Shown: positions 13,975 to 27,339 of the stretch, in pieces
How positions within the stretch are numbered: position 1 is the first letter of the stretch
Layout: every line of letters begins with the position of its first letter
Assembly: GCF_047511655.1 (NCBI RefSeq)
Contig: NC_133394.1
Location: forward strand, 59,056,501 to 59,120,500
Length of the DNA: 64,000 nucleotides
Origin: Castor canadensis
Taxonomy: Eukaryota; Chordata; Mammalia; Rodentia; Castoridae
Direction: 5' to 3'
Notes under the pieces: model-generated
The model's database searches: none
What the model was told of the DNA's origin: nothing
Seen by the model: the letters and a program-made list of their open reading frames with translations, nothing else
Translations under genes and position numbers: made by a program

Positions 13975-14960
13975 GATTTAGCCTAGGAATGCAAAGTTGG
14001 TTCAACATATGAAAATAAACTTTAGTAACTGTGAAAAGAATTTAAATCAACATGATCTTCTCAATAAGTATTGACACACTGTTTCATAAACTCTAAAATA
14101 ATCCTCTTGTATTTGAGTAAAGAACATCTACAAACACACATACACATACAGAGCTTACATGCTTGCATCATACCCTGTATAAGAGACTGAAAACTTGTCC
14201 TCTATGATCAGTAACAAAAAAGAATGTCCATCTCATCTCTTCTATTCAAAAGTATCAGATTGTAAGGGGAAAACCAAAAACACCTCTATTTCCAGGGTTC
14301 ATTATTTTTGTGTAACATTAAAGAAATGTTTAGGAAACATTCAGGAACACACACACACACACACACACACACACATCTTACCTATTACAGTTAATAAATG
14401 AGTTCAGCATGATTGCAGAATATAGGATCAACATATAAAAATCAGTTGCATTGCTATCCCCTAGCAGAGAAGTTGAGAAAACAATACAATTGATCACAGT
14501 ACCAAAGAGAACAAAATATTTAGGAATAAATCTAACAAAACAACTGCAATAGTTACTGAAAACTACAAAACATCATCAAGTCAATGAAGAATAATGTGAG
14601 TGGAAAGATATCCCATGTTCATGGCTTGAAAGACTTGATGTTTTGATAATAATATTCCCTAAATAATTCTACAGATTCAATACAATCACTACTAAAATAC
14701 ATGCTGACATTATTTTATACAACTTGGTAAGATGGTCATATGATTTGTGTGGTTATTCATGGGATACAATACAGCAAAAACAATCTTGGAAAAGAACAGA
14801 GACAACTCATAATTTCTGATTTCAAAATTTGCTACAAAACTACAGAAATCAAGATACTGTAGAACTAGCACAAGGTAGTCATACATATAAAGAAAGATAA
14901 TTTTAGAATTTTCACAGCAAATTAATAACAGAGTGGAGGTCCGACTACCATGTGAATCTT
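13975..14960 (+). mobile_element. Old L1 ORF2 fragment
   Basis: Text such as CTAGGAATGCAAAGTTGGTTCAAC and TTTAGGAATAAATCTAACAAAA-type blocks are the nucleotide remains of the ORF2 RT and downstream region, forward strand, heavily mutated. An (AC)n repeat (14347-14374) has grown inside it. No open frame remains. Confidence 0.65.
14347..14374. repeat. (AC)n microsatellite
   Basis: 28 bases of AC within the old L1 fragment. Confidence 0.97.
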
Positions 14961-15297
14961 TCTTGGCTGTGGTAGTTCTCTTCACTCTGCACAGCTCCTA
15001 GCCTACGTCCAGGTACTAATCAATGAGTGAACAATGCTCTGGTAATAACAGATATCCTGTAAGGGAATAAGCAATATGTAAAGTAGGAACATTTTATTTT
15101 TAAGTACAACCTATCAGACACCCTGAAGACAAAGGAAAGAATTAAGAGCTGTAAGTACCTACTTGCTGAATAAAAAAGACAAATGGAATTTCTGTATCAT
15201 TCACCCTTGGGAATAGACTAGTAAGAATATGAGAGTTGAAAAACTATTAGACAGAAATACAGACACTTCAAAATTAAGATTCAAAACTAAAAATTAG
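14961..15297. other. Gene-free DNA
   Basis: Nothing recognised between the old L1 and the composite SINE. Confidence 0.55.
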
Positions 15298-15545
15298 ACC
15301 AGGCACTAGTAGCTCATACCTATAATCCTAGCTACTTTGGAGGCTAAAATCAGAAGAATCATGGTTGGAGGCTATCCCAGGCAAATATTTTATGAGACCC
15401 CATCTTCAAAATAATGACAGCAAAATGAACTGGAGCTGTAGCTCAAGCAGTGGAGCACCAGCTTTGTGAACACCTGTATTGCAAGCATGAAGCCCTGAGT
15501 TCAAATTCCAATCCCACCAAAAAAAAAAAAGGAAAAACCAAAATT
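15298..15545 (+). mobile_element. Composite SINE (7SL part + tRNA part)
   Basis: The left half is B1/Alu-like (GTAGCTCATACCTATAATCC, then GAGACCCCATCTTCAAAA). The right half is tRNA-derived (GTAGCTCAAGCAGTGGAGCA, then CCCTGAGTTCAAATTCC, resembling A and B boxes). It ends in an A-run at 15519-15530. Confidence 0.85.
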
Positions 15546-15689
15546 ACACTAGCCAGGAGTTTGAATCTCCCCTTTAAAACTCAAGTTAAAATTTAGTTCC
15601 CATTGTAACAATATTAACAGATAAGACTTTTAAACAATATTTAGGCTCCATGAATGGATTAATGCTGTTTTCACAGAATTCATACAAAG

Positions 15690-15870
15690 GGTTACTAACA
15701 AAAAGGCAGCGTTTGGGCTCATTTTCTTCTGTTTTGCACATGCTTACTTGATCTGCCATCATGTTATGTTGCAGTAATAAAGCCCTCACCAGATTATATG
15801 CCACGTTCTCAGACAGCCTCCAGAACTGTGAGCCAAATAAACTTCTGTCCTTTATGAATTACCCTATAGA
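15690..15870 (+). repeat. LTR fragment, MaLR-like
   Basis: TAATAAAGCCCTCACCAGAT, then CAGCCTCCAGAACTGTGAGC, then CAAATAAACTTCTG (a poly(A) signal) are typical of the 3' half of mammalian MaLR LTRs. No internal region is seen. Confidence 0.6.
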
Positions 15871-16947
15871 AGAAGAGAATGGACTATGAAACTTTATGCT
15901 TCACTTTCCCTGACAACATATCACTCTCAGTGAGATTAAGACAAGAGTCAACTATAAGGGAAGGAAATTTTTACATATATACAGACTCATGCACAAGAAT
16001 TTCCTCAAAATGTCTTAAAGGGCAATACAACTTTGAAGGTCCTTGATAATTTTTAGTCTTGAAAGAGATTCACATACAAGACAATCCAAAAGAGTTCAAA
16101 GTTATCAGTGACTTGTATGCAACATTACAAATCTGTCCCCTTTGACACAGAAAATGAAATGTTTCTACAAACAACCCTGAAGGTAACAGTGCTGGAACAT
16201 TAAATGGCTTTCTAACAAATTTAGACTTGACTGTTATTTTGTGTTTCTCTTATTTTAATGGATTAGCCCACAAGAACACTGCATTTCTCTGGCTGCTTAG
16301 GGAACACAAGCCAACCTATCTGCCTCCTAGGCAGCTATCCAGAGAGGGAGTTTCTTATCCAGTTGTGTTCTACCCATGACAGTTGTTTGACAAGACAGGG
16401 GAAGGGTGTCCAAAGAAGATTGTGGGTAAGTGCTAGGCCAAACTTCTCAACTTCTCATTAGTCTCCTTTTATAGCCTTAAGTGCTTTACCACCAGCAGTT
16501 GCATGCTTTGATAAAACTGAAGCACAGAAATGGAACTAAATGCAATATCTGGCACATATTTAAAGTTCATTCTATGGACATTGAATGTAAATAGTTGTAT
16601 TTGGTAGGGTAGTAATGGCTAGCAGGTATTTAAAAAATTATGTTTTAGCTAATAAATGACATACATTATGTCATTTTCAGGTAAAGAAAACAGCATGTGA
16701 AAGTTGATATTATCACTGATCTATAAACTAAGCTGGAAAAACGTGCTTTCATTTTCTAAAACCTAAATTTTTCTTTTTATAGAAACAGCAATAATAAAGT
16801 AATTTTTCACTTTTTGTGCTAAGAAGAGAGCTATTGTGCATGTAATGTAGACTACTGCTTTTGTAATGAATGTAGGCATTAATAATGTCAGCCTGGGCTA
16901 AAAACAAAAGTACAGTGTATACTGGGCAACTTAAAGGAAAATCTAGA
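15871..16947. other. Gene-free DNA
   Basis: Nothing recognised. Short frames such as 16749-16964 (minus) lack any domain. Confidence 0.55.
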
Positions 16948-17274
16948 TGGGTGGCATGGTTCAAGCCTACAATCCTACCTACATGGAAGGGGGAGATCTA
17001 GAGAATCATGGTTTGAGGCCAGCCCAAGCAAAAAGTTCCCAAGACTCTATCTCAACCAATGGCTGGATGTCATGGTACACATGTGTCATCCTAGCTACAC
17101 TGGAAAGCACAAATAGGAAGATCACAGACTAAGCCCACCTGGGCATAAATCAAGACCCTATCACAAAAGTAACCAACACAAAAAGGGTTGGCAGAGTGGC
17201 TCAAGTGGTAGAACATCTGCCTACTAGCATGAGGCCCTGAGTTCAACCTCCAGTATCACCATAAAAAAAGAAAG
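16948..17274 (+). mobile_element. Triple SINE: two 7SL-like units + tRNA unit
   Basis: Two successive B1-like units (16948-17055 and about 17062-17170) are followed by a tRNA-like unit (GAGTGGCTCAAGTGGTAGAA, then GAGTTCAACCTCC) ending at an A-rich tail about 17265. It lies 70 bases before a long (TA)n repeat. Confidence 0.8.
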
Positions 17275-17340
17275 CTAATCAGTCTTCCTACTCTTGTCTC
17301 TCCTTGCTCCAATTTTATGATTTTTAAAAGTATTTACAGT

Positions 17341-17342
<2 letters not shown>

Positions 17343-17386
<44 letters not shown>

Positions 17387-17406
17387 TATATATATATATA
17401 TATATA
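17343..17406. repeat. (TA)n microsatellite
   Basis: 64 bases of alternating T and A with one ACACA interruption at 17378-17382. Self-complementary, so able to form a cruciform. Confidence 0.98.
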
Positions 17407-17639
17407 ACCTGCCCTAAGTTCTTTTGGAATAAAATGAAGCTATGCATAATCAAACTTTAGTGAACCAATAGTTGAGTTTTCTTGATTACATGCTGGGTGA
17501 CTCTTCCCTGTTAAGAGTAGCACAGTCTCATACATTGTTTAGGAGCACCAACTTGTTAACTTTAAAATGCAGAAATAATAAATAATAAGGCTCAACTCAA
17601 CTACTGGGAGAGATGGAAAACTTTGAAATACTGGAAGTG

Positions 17640-17860
17640 ATAAAGTATTTGTAAATGCCATGTACTGAACACTGTCCTAGCTGCTTTAAATACATCAATT
17701 CATGTCATCCTTTAAGCAATTTTCTGACATGTGTCTATTATCACCACTATCTCTAATTTACAAATGAGAAGATTGAGGATGAGAGAGTTGATGGGAAAGT
17801 GGTAGACAGGTTATGAAGCCAAGCTTCTGGTGATGGGCTCTCTTAACACATTGCAAACTG
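17640..17860 (+). repeat. MIR-like SINE
   Basis: GTACTGAACACTGTCCTAGC, then TCTATTATCACCACTATCTC, then AAATGAGAAGATTGAGGATG, the order of the MIR core and tail. Confidence 0.65.
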
Positions 17861-19440
17861 TTTGGAACCACTGGCAAGCAGGTTAAGCATTGACTTCCAT
17901 GCATAAACTAGAGTAACAAAGACTATGAAGAGAGAGTCTATATTTTCAGCAACCTTTTAAAAACCCTATGAACACAAAAATAATTAATATGAAGACAGAG
18001 TCAGAGATAAAATGGTGAAGAGAATAATAAACCACAATTCACAAAAATCAAGCCATCTATGGGCCCAGAGAGGCCACTCCCTGACAATACATGACACTCC
18101 ATTTGCCACAAGTGGGACTTATCACCTTTCTCAAGGGACTGTAGACATAATCCATAGGTAAACACAGACAGACTGAGCAATGACTGTCTTCTAGAATCTG
18201 TAGTTTGTTCTTCCAAAAGTAGAAATGGAAGAAGAGTCATTGTAAGTCAGCCACGTTGTCAGCCAAGGTGCAGCTGCAAAGCTTGTGTTTTTACTATGGA
18301 CAAAGAAAGTCCTTTTAAGATGAAAACTTTGCTAAATATCTTTAATGAGTTTAATTTATAATATGAGGTCACAGAGGTTGAAGGTACTCACTTATGCTCA
18401 AAAAAAGACTTTATTGAGAAATACCTTCACAGAGGTTGAAGGTACTCACTTATGCTCAAAAAAAGACTTTATTGAGAAATGAGAGAACAGGAGAGTAAAG
18501 AAGCAAGAAAAGGATGAAGTGAAAGTGGCTGGAAAAAGTATTACCAAGTAATAAACCAAAACTAGTCTTCTATTTCTCCTGAGTGTCATTGCTTCTGCAA
18601 AAGGCCTATAAAGCAGTGCCTTTAATGTCAGCCCTCTGCTCCTTTTCAACTACTTCAGTTCCTAGAGTTTTCCAAATGCACAAAGGATCCCACAGTGTAC
18701 AGGGAACACATATGTGAATTATTCAATGGACTCATAGTTGTGCTTTTCACTCCTATCCACACTTCAGGATGCAAATTATTAGGTGTCAAATTCCTAAAAA
18801 ATAATTATTCTTTCTTCAGTAAGGGTTTAAATGTTTCTAATCCTTTGTGACCTGATGAGGGTATAAGGAACTACATCAAAAACATCTGTCCTTAGACCTG
18901 CCTATGCCCAAACATCAAAGTGATTTGCTTAATGGGGTGATTTAATAAAGGGGTAGTTCCTTTTATTTCATCACTAGGTTTATAGCTTTAGGGGGTAATC
19001 TGATATTTCGATCCAGAAACTCTCCTTTCACCTAATTTTACCTTGAGTGTCATTTGATAAGCCATCCTTAGTCCTTATGTGTCTTTTTTGTTCTTTCTCT
19101 TTGGGCTGTACTGTGTTACACAGCAGTTTTATAATTTGGATCTATAGCTCCTCAAAACTTCAGGGAACTAACGCCATAAACATTTCAATAAGAAAAAGTA
19201 ACAACACTGTGGAATCCACCAAGGACTTTCATTTGTGAGATGCTGAACTAAGCAATTTGAAGTTAAGGAGAAATATAACAAACAAGAGGAAAAATGATAG
19301 CCAAAATAAATAAGGAGTTATGATAAATTGGGAAAGAAGTAAGTTATCACTTTCCCTGATAGGACATAAATATTGGTAGACACAGGCTAAACAAATACTG
19401 GAGGCAAGATTACAGAGTAAATAGTGTTTAAAATGTATTT
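17861..19440. other. Gene-free DNA with one tandem duplication
   Basis: The only structured feature is the 54 bp duplication at 18369. Other frames are unsupported. Confidence 0.6.
18369..18480. repeat. Perfect 54 bp tandem duplication
   Basis: TCACAGAGGTTGAAGGTACT begins an identical 54 base stretch at 18369-18422 and 18427-18480, separated by ACCT. No other copy was noticed in the window. Confidence 0.95.
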
Positions 19441-19448
19441 TCTGGCAT

Positions 19449-22400
19449 ATTTATTTATTTATTTATTATTAATTTATTCATATGTGCATACATTAGGCCA
19501 TGGGCCATTTCTCCCCCCTGCCCCATGACCCCTGCCTCTCCCCTCGCCCCTGGCCCCCCTCACTTCCAAGCAAAACCTCTTCTGCCCTTTTCTCCAATTT
19601 TGTTGAAGAGTAGAAATAAGCAATAATAAGAAAGACATAGTGTTTTTGCCAGTTGAGGTAAGGATAGCTATACAGAGAGAATCCTAGCATTGCTTCCATG
19701 CAATTTGGGTGTGTTACAACCCAAATTGATTCATCTCTACCTGACCTCTTCACTACTTCCTGGTCGCCTTCCCATATTGACCTCTGTTGCTTTAAGTTTT
19801 CTGTATTAGCTCCTCCACAGTGGGGACATCAAACACTTTCATGTTTTGGGTTTTCCCATTCCTGCCATATGTGTTGTCCCCTTAGCATGTGACCCAAGTC
19901 AAACAACATTGCTGTATTTGCCCTAGACCTAAAGTCCGCATATGAGGGAAAGCATAACGATTTTTGATCTTCTGAACCTGGCTAACTGCTCAGAATGATG
20001 TTCTCCAGTTCCATCCATTTACTTAAGAATGATAAGATTTCATTCTTCTTCAAGGCTGAGTAAGACTCCATTGTGTATAAATACCACATTTTCTTTTTTT
20101 TTTCTTTTTCTTTTATTATTCATATGTGTATACAAGGCTTGGTTCATTTTTCCCCCCTGCCCCCACCCCCTCCCTTACCACCCACTCCACCCCTTCCCTC
20201 TCCCTCCCACCCCCTCAATACCCAGCAGAAACTATTTTGCCCTTCTTTCTAATTTTGTTGTGGAGAGAGTATAAGCAATAATAGGAAGGAACAAGGGTTT
20301 TTGCTGGTTGAGATAAGGATAGCTATACAGGGCATTGACTCACATTGATTTCCTGTGCGTGGGTGTTACCTTCTAGGTTAATTCTTTTTGATCTAACCTT
20401 TTCTCTAGTACCTGTTCCCCTTTTCCTATTGGCCTCAGTTGCATTTTCTTGATCCATTCATCAGTAGTGGGGCATCTTGGCTGTTTCCATAACTTGGCTG
20501 TTGTGAATAGCACTTCAATAAACATGGGTGTGCAGGTGCCTCTGGAGTAACTTGTGTCACATTCCTTTGGGTATGTCCCCAGGATTGGGATTGCTGGGTC
20601 ATATGGCAGATCTATACTTAGATTTTTAAGAAGCCTCCGTATTTTTTTCCAGAGTGGTTGTACTAACTTGCATTCCCACCAGCAGTGTATGAGGGTTCCT
20701 TTTCCCCACATCCTCACCCACAGTTGGTTTTGGTGGTGTTTTTGATGATAGCTATTCTAACAGGGGTGAGGTGGAATCTTAGTGTAGTTTTGATTTGCAT
20801 TTCCCTTATGGCTAGAGATGGTGAGCATTTTTTCATGTGGTTTTTGGCCATTTGAATTTCTTCTTTTGAGAAAGTTCTGTTTAGTTCAGTTGCCCATTTC
20901 TTTATTGGGTCATTAATTTGGGGAGACTTTAGTTTTTTGAGTTCCCTATATATTCTGGTTATCAGTCCTTTGTCTCATGTATAGCTGGCAAATATTTTCT
21001 CCCACTCTGTGGGTGTTCTCTTCAGTTTAGAGACCATTTCTTTTGTTGTGCAGAAGATTTTGAATTTTATGAAGTCCCATTTGTCCATCATTTCTCTTAG
21101 CTGCTGAGCTGCTGGAGTTCTAAGTCCTTGTACATCAATTACTTCCATAGTATCCCCTGCTCTTTGTTGTACTAACTTCAGAGTTTTGGGTCTGATATTA
21201 AGGTCCTTGATCTATTTTGAGTTGTTACTAGCATAGGATGATAAACATGGATCTAGTTTCAGTTTTTTGCAGACAGATAACCACTTTCCCCAGTAACATT
21301 TGTTGAAGAGGTTGTCTTTTGTCCATCATATGTTTTTGGTGCCTTTGTCAAAAATAAGGTGTGCATAGCTGTGTAGATCCATATCCGGGTCCACTGGTCT
21401 TCATGTCTATTTCTGTGCCAGTACCATGCTGATTTTATTGCTGTTGCTTGGTAATGTAGTTTGAAGTTGGGCATTGTGATACCTCCAGCACTGCTCTTTT
21501 TGCTGAGTATTGCCTTGGCTATTCATGGTCTATTGTGTTTCCAAATGAACTTTAGAGTAGATTTTTCAACCTCTGTGATGAATGTCATTGGGATTTTGAT
21601 GGGAATTGCATTAAACATGTAGATTGCTTTTGGTAGTATAGACATTTTACTATGTTGATTCTACCAATCCATGAGCACAGGAGATCTTTCCACCTTCTGA
21701 GTCTTCCTCAATCTCTTTCTTCATGGGTTTGTAGTTGTCCTTGTAGAGGTCATTCACATCCTTTGTTATGTTTACTCCTAGGTATTTGGGTTTTGGGGGG
21801 CTATTGTAAATGGAATTGTTTTCATAAATTTCTTCTCAGTTTGTTCATTGTTGGTGTATAGAAAAGCTAATGATTTTTGTAAGCTGATTTTGTATCCTCC
21901 CACCTTACTGTAGCTGTTTATGGTGTCTATGGTTTGGGTAGAGTTTTTTGGGTCTTTAAGTTATAAGATCATGTCATCTGCAAATAGGAATATTTTGACA
22001 GTTTCTTTACCTATTTGTATTCTTTTTATTTCTTCTTCTTGCCTAATTGCTCTGGCTAGGAATTACAGTACTATGTTGAATAGGACTGGGGATAGTGGGC
22101 ACCCTTGTCTCATTCTTGATTTTAGGAGAAATGGTTTCAGTTTTTCTCCATTAAGTATGATGTTGGCTGTAGGTTTGTTGTATATAGCCTTTTCAATATT
22201 GAGGTACATTCCTTCTATTCCTAGTTTTCTTAGAGCTTTTATTATGAAGTGGTCTTGGATCTTATCAAAGACTTTTTCTGCATCTATTGAGATGATCATG
22301 TGGTTTTTATCTTTGCTTCTATTGCTGTGCTATATTACATTTATAGATTTGCATATGTTGAACCACCCCTGCATCCCTGGGATGAAGCCAACTTGGTTGG

Positions 22401-25400
22401 GGTAAATAATCTTTCTGATGTGTTGTTGGATTCGGTTTGCCATTATTTTATTGAGGATTTTTGCATTGATGTTCATTAAGGAGATTGGCATATAGGTCTC
22501 TTGTTGGTGTCTTTGTCTGGTTTTGGGATGAGTGTAAAACTGGCTTCATAAAATGAGTTAGGCAGTGTTCATTCCCTTTCTATTTCATGGAACAGTTTAA
22601 AAAGGGTTGGTGTTAGTTCTTCTTAAAAGGTCTGATAAAATTCAGCACAGAATCCATCAGGTCCTGCACTTTTCTTTTTTGGGAGACTCTTTATTGCTGC
22701 TTCAATTTCATTTTGTGTTATAGATCTATTCAGGTGATTCATATACTCTTGGTTCAATTTTGGATGGTCATAAGTATCTAGAAATCTGTCCATTTCTTCA
22801 AGATTTTCAAATTTATTAGAATACAGGTTCTCAAAGTAGTCTTTGATGACTTCTGGATTTCTGTGGTATTTGTTGTAATCTCTCCTTTTGCACTTCTGAT
22901 TTTACTGATTTGGGGGTTTTTTCTCTCCTCATTTTTCAGATTTGCTAGGAGTCTGTCAATCTTATTTATTTTTTCAAAGAACCAGATTTTTGTTTCATTG
23001 ATTCATTGCATGGTTTTTGTTTTTTGTTTGTTTTTATTAATTTCAGCCTTTATTTTTATTATTTCTCTCCTGCTTGTTTTGGGATTTACTTGTTCTTCTT
23101 TTTCTAGGAGTTTGAGATGTAGCATTAAATCACTGATTTGAAATCTTTCTGTCCTTTTAATACATGCACTCATGGCTATAAAGTTTCCTTTTTGGACTGC
23201 CTTTGCTGTGTCCCATAGATTCTGGTAGGTCATGTTTTCATTATCATTAACTCCCAGGAACCTTTTAATTTCCACTTTTATTTCATCAATGACCCACTGA
23301 TCATTGAGCAATGTGTTGTTCAGCTTCCAATTATTTGCATCTTTTCTACTGTTGTTTTTGTTATTGAATTCTAGTTTTAATGCATTGTGATCTGATAGAA
23401 TGCATGGTATTATTTCTGTTTTCTTATATTTGCTGAGGCTTACTTTGTGCCCTAAGTTATGATCAATTTTGGAGAAGGTTCTATGGGCTGCTGAGAATAA
23501 TTTATATTGTGCAGAAGTTGGATAAAATATTCTGTAGACATTGGCTAGGTCCATTTGATCTATGGTATGATTTAGATCAAGGATTTCTTTACTGATTTTT
23601 TGTTTGGATGACCTATCTATTGGTGATAGGAGGGTATTAAAGTCTCCTACTACCACTGTGTTGGAGTCTATATATGTTTTTACTTCTTTCACAGTATGTT
23701 TGATGAAATTGTGTGCACTGACGTTGGGTGGAGATAGGTTGATAATTGTTATTTCCTTTTAGTGTATTTCACCGTTTATTAGTATGGAGTGTTCTTCTTT
23801 ATCTTGTTTGATCAATGTAACTTTGAAGTCTACTTTGTTCGAGATAAGTATTTCTACTCCTGCCTGTTTTTGTGGGCCATTGGCTTGGCAAATCTTCTTC
23901 CAGCCTTTCACCCTCAGCCAGTGCTTGTTTCTGTGGATGAGATGGGTCTCCTGTAAGCAACAGATTGTTGCATCTTCATTTTTAACCCAGTTTGCCAAAT
24001 GGTGTCTATTGATGGGGGAATTAAGTCCATTAACATTCAATGTTAGAATTGATAGGTATACAGTGATTCCTGTCATTTAGTTGTTTTTGTTATTTAAGGG
24101 TTTGATTGTGTGAAGATGAATCAATGTTACTCTCTACATTCTTGTCTTTTTTTCTCGTGTGGTTTGGTACTGCCTGTCCTTTCATGGTTTTGTTTGCTTT
24201 CTTTTTCTGTTTGCAGAATTCCTTGAAGAATCTTTTGTAGTGATGGCTTGGTGGTCATATATTGTTTTAGTTTCTGCTTATCATGGAAGACTTTTATTGC
24301 TCCATCTATTTTGAATGCTAGTTTTGCTGGGTAGAGTATCCTAGGGTTGATGTTATTTTCATTCAGTTCTCAGAAAGCCTCACTCCATGCCCTCTTGTTT
24401 TTAAGGTTTCCATTGAGAAATCTGCTGTGATATTGATGGATTTACCTTTGTACGTGATTTGTTTTTTCTCTTTCACAGCATTCAATATTCTTTCTCTGTT
24501 CTGTGTGCTTGTTGTTTTAATGATAATATGTTGTGGGGTAGTTCTATTTTAGTCAAGTCTGTTTGGTGTCCTGGAGGTTTCCTGTACCTGAATTTGCATT
24601 GTTTCCTCTAGATTTGGGACATTTTCTGTTATTATTTTGTTGAATATATTACGAATTCCTTTTGCTTGCACCTTTTCTCCTTCTTCAATACCCATGATTG
24701 TCAGGTTTGGTCTTTTGACCCATATTCCTTTCATGGGTCTTGAGTTGTTTGAGTTCTTCAATTTTTCCTTAAATTTCCATTCATCTTCAAGTTCTGAGAT
24801 TCTGTCTTCTGCTTGTTCTAGTCTTCTGGAGTTGCCTTCCATTTTGTTTTCTACTTCTGTTTCATTCTTTTTTTCTGAGGTTTTCCATATCATGGGTCAC
24901 TTCCTTTTTAATATTGTCAATGTTTGCCTTTAATTCATTTATCTCTCCATTTATAGTGTTCTCTGTTTCACTTTGGTGTTTATTTAGGGTTCCTATGAGT
25001 TCCTTTATTTATTTTTGTGTCTTCTCATATTCTTTATTTTTGTTGTCTTGGAATTTCTTGAGTGCCTCTTGTATGTCTAGTAACACCTCCACAAAATTCT
25101 CAGTGATTACTTGCTGGATTTCTTCTTTCAGTTTATTCTTGTGGGCTTCATTGTGTTCCTAGGCTTAGTTTATCTTTGTTTTGTTTGAGTCTGGAACTGG
25201 GTATCAGTTTACTTCATTTCCCTCTGAATCCTGTATTAATTCATTTTTGGGGAGAATGGTTTCCATCCCTTTTTTGTCTTCTCATCACTTCACTTGGTAC
25301 TGTGTAACTGTGCTCTTGATAGGCTATTGGAGGTTTCAGTCACCTGTTTTCTTTCCCTTGGTTTAATTTTGTTTTGTGAGTGTGTGGGTTTTAGGTTAGT

Positions 25401-26530
25401 GTATGTGTGCTGTTTTTGTCCCTGGTCTATGTGTAATTTAGTATTAGCTAACTCACAATAGTAAAACTAACAATACAAAGAAAGAAGGAAAAAAAATAAA
25501 ACCAAAGAAATCAACAGGAAGAAGTGGTGGACAAACAAACAGGGAACAAAACACTTTAAAAAATTTCAGGTTCAGGAACAATAGATTTTCAGTCTTAGTA
25601 GTTCTGGTGTTACTCCTTCAGCATCTTGTCCTGGTGTTGGTATTTAAGCAAAAGCTCTGTCTTAGTCTCACCAGGTGGTTGGAGAGACTTGCCAGTTTTT
25701 TTTCCTGTCTTTCAGCTGCAGCTGCTTTTTAGCTCCTCCCTCAGTGAGGTGTGGCTTGTCCTCAGGTTCCACAGATCAGCTCTGTGGCCCATCTGCTGTT
25801 CTGCTTTGTAGTTGGGTTTTTGCTGTGTTTGTTTATTGGGGGATTGTTTCTTTGCCTCGCCTCTTTCTCTGGGGCAAGGTCAGAGGTCTGTCAGCTGACT
25901 CCCTGCTGTCAGCATATTATGATGGTTTGTTGATTGTTTTTCAATTTTTCAGCATTGTTTGGATGTTGCTCAATGGCTAGGAGATGAACTTTGTGGACCG
26001 CTACCTGCCCTACTTCAGGCAGCAGCCTATTGCCCGCCCACTGTTAGCCTTCTGCCTTTCCAGTCTTTGTTTACTGAAAGTTCTGGTGGAGATCAGCTCC
26101 TTGCTTCTCCCCCCTTCTCCAGTGCACTTACAGCACCCTGCCTCCTCTGCTGCATGTTCCTTTTCAGTTCCTTGTTTATTATTCAGGTTTTTTTTTTGGG
26201 GGGGTGAGTCTGTCCATGGGACTATGCTGGTTTATCCCAGTGGTGTCTGTGGGAATACCATGTGATGCTTATTTGCTCACCTGTTGGTCTGCTGGATGTC
26301 TCCCAAACAGGTTTGGAGCTGGCATATGGAGATGCTGGAGCCCTCCTGTTTTTTCAGTGTAACGTGGCATGGAGAAGCTTTGTATGGGCTGGGGGTTCAG
26401 GGTGTTGAAGTTTAGATTCTTCTTGGTTCTTTTTTTCTGCCAAATGTGGCTCCAGCATCTCAGCAAGATTTTTTATTTACAGAGTTCACACTGTCTGCTT
26501 CTGCACTCTAGTAGCCATCTTGGATCCCTC
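19449..26530 (-). mobile_element. Full-length but inactive L1 (minus strand), carrying a nested L1
   Basis: Read on the minus strand: the 5' end at 26530 (GAGGGATCCAAGATGG, the usual L1 promoter start), a 5' UTR to about 25200, ORF1 around 24150-25160 (coiled-coil and RRM-like part at 24549-24893), then ORF2 from 24076. ORF2 has an endonuclease start (LTLNVNGLNSP, LQETHL), then [10 protein letters not shown] and SDHNALKLE at 23003-23692, an RT segment ([13 protein letters not shown]) at 22063-22299, and FADD-type coding near 21970. A 3' UTR runs down to 19449. Many stops and frameshifts break both ORFs. A short duplication TCTGGCAT (19441-19448 and 26531-26538) flanks it. Without the nested insertion the element is about 6.7 kb. 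Confidence 0.88.
20096..20450 (-). mobile_element. Nested L1 3' end inside the larger L1
   Basis: A T-rich run (20094-20115) is followed by a second copy of the L1 3' UTR motif (Pyr-rich stretch, then a GATAAGGATAGCTATACAG-type block). The host L1 stops at ACCACATTTTC (20083-20093) and resumes at TTGATCCATTCATCAG (20449). The uninterrupted order is seen in the L1 at 58600-58640. Direct repeats CATTTTCTT at 20087-20095 and 20442-20450 are the target-site duplication. About 355 bp in total, strongly 5' truncated. Confidence 0.85.
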
Positions 26531-26538
26531 TCTGGCAT

Positions 26539-27339
26539 TTAAAAGCATCTGTTAACCTACAGAGTTTACTCTTGGGGTTGGTCAGGGAAGAAATTGTACA
26601 AAAGTGAGACTTCCTTTTTCCTGAGTTACACCTTGTTGTTCTGAGTTTGACAAGCAGGCCTGGTGTCTTTAGTGGACAGGCAGGGCAAACAGACATGCAG
26701 TCATCTTACAGAGCCACCTCTCCCCACACAGGGCACTAAAGTCTAGATTTGGAGGCCCAGTTTCAGAACACTGACTCCTCAAACTTGGGCTCAGCTGCAT
26801 CTTCCAGATCAGCTTTACTAGCCATTGATATATTTACCCACAAGCCATTTGTATCTTTGTTTTTAGAACTTTTCTACTTTGTGCCACTTAGAACTCAGAG
26901 AAAAGAAGGAGGATTCATTGTCTCCTATCTTTCCGTGGCCATCTCAGGCACTTCTTTCACTTCACTAAATTTTTTCTGATATAAAATCAGGAAACTGATC
27001 ACAACTAAACCCTTATTCTGCTATTTCATTTACAAGGTACTATCTTTTTTTAAACAGATTCAACTTATTATAACCAAAAGTAGCCAAAGATTTATTTCAC
27101 ATTACAAGTAGGAATAAATACAAAATAAGATCTCCTTTGAGATCATAGATCATGTATCTTCATTTCCATCAAAGAACTTTACAATTATCTTCATTATGCT
27201 TCACATTCAGAATGATGACAGAAAAGGCAGAGAAAATGTTCATAAATTTTCATAAATTTTCGAGTACTATGGATATGCTTTTTTTGTGAAGTGCCCAAGT
27301 CTTTTGCAACATTTTCTATTACGTTTTCTTTTTTATCCT
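26539..27339. other. Gene-free DNA after the full-length L1
   Basis: Nothing recognised. Confidence 0.55.
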
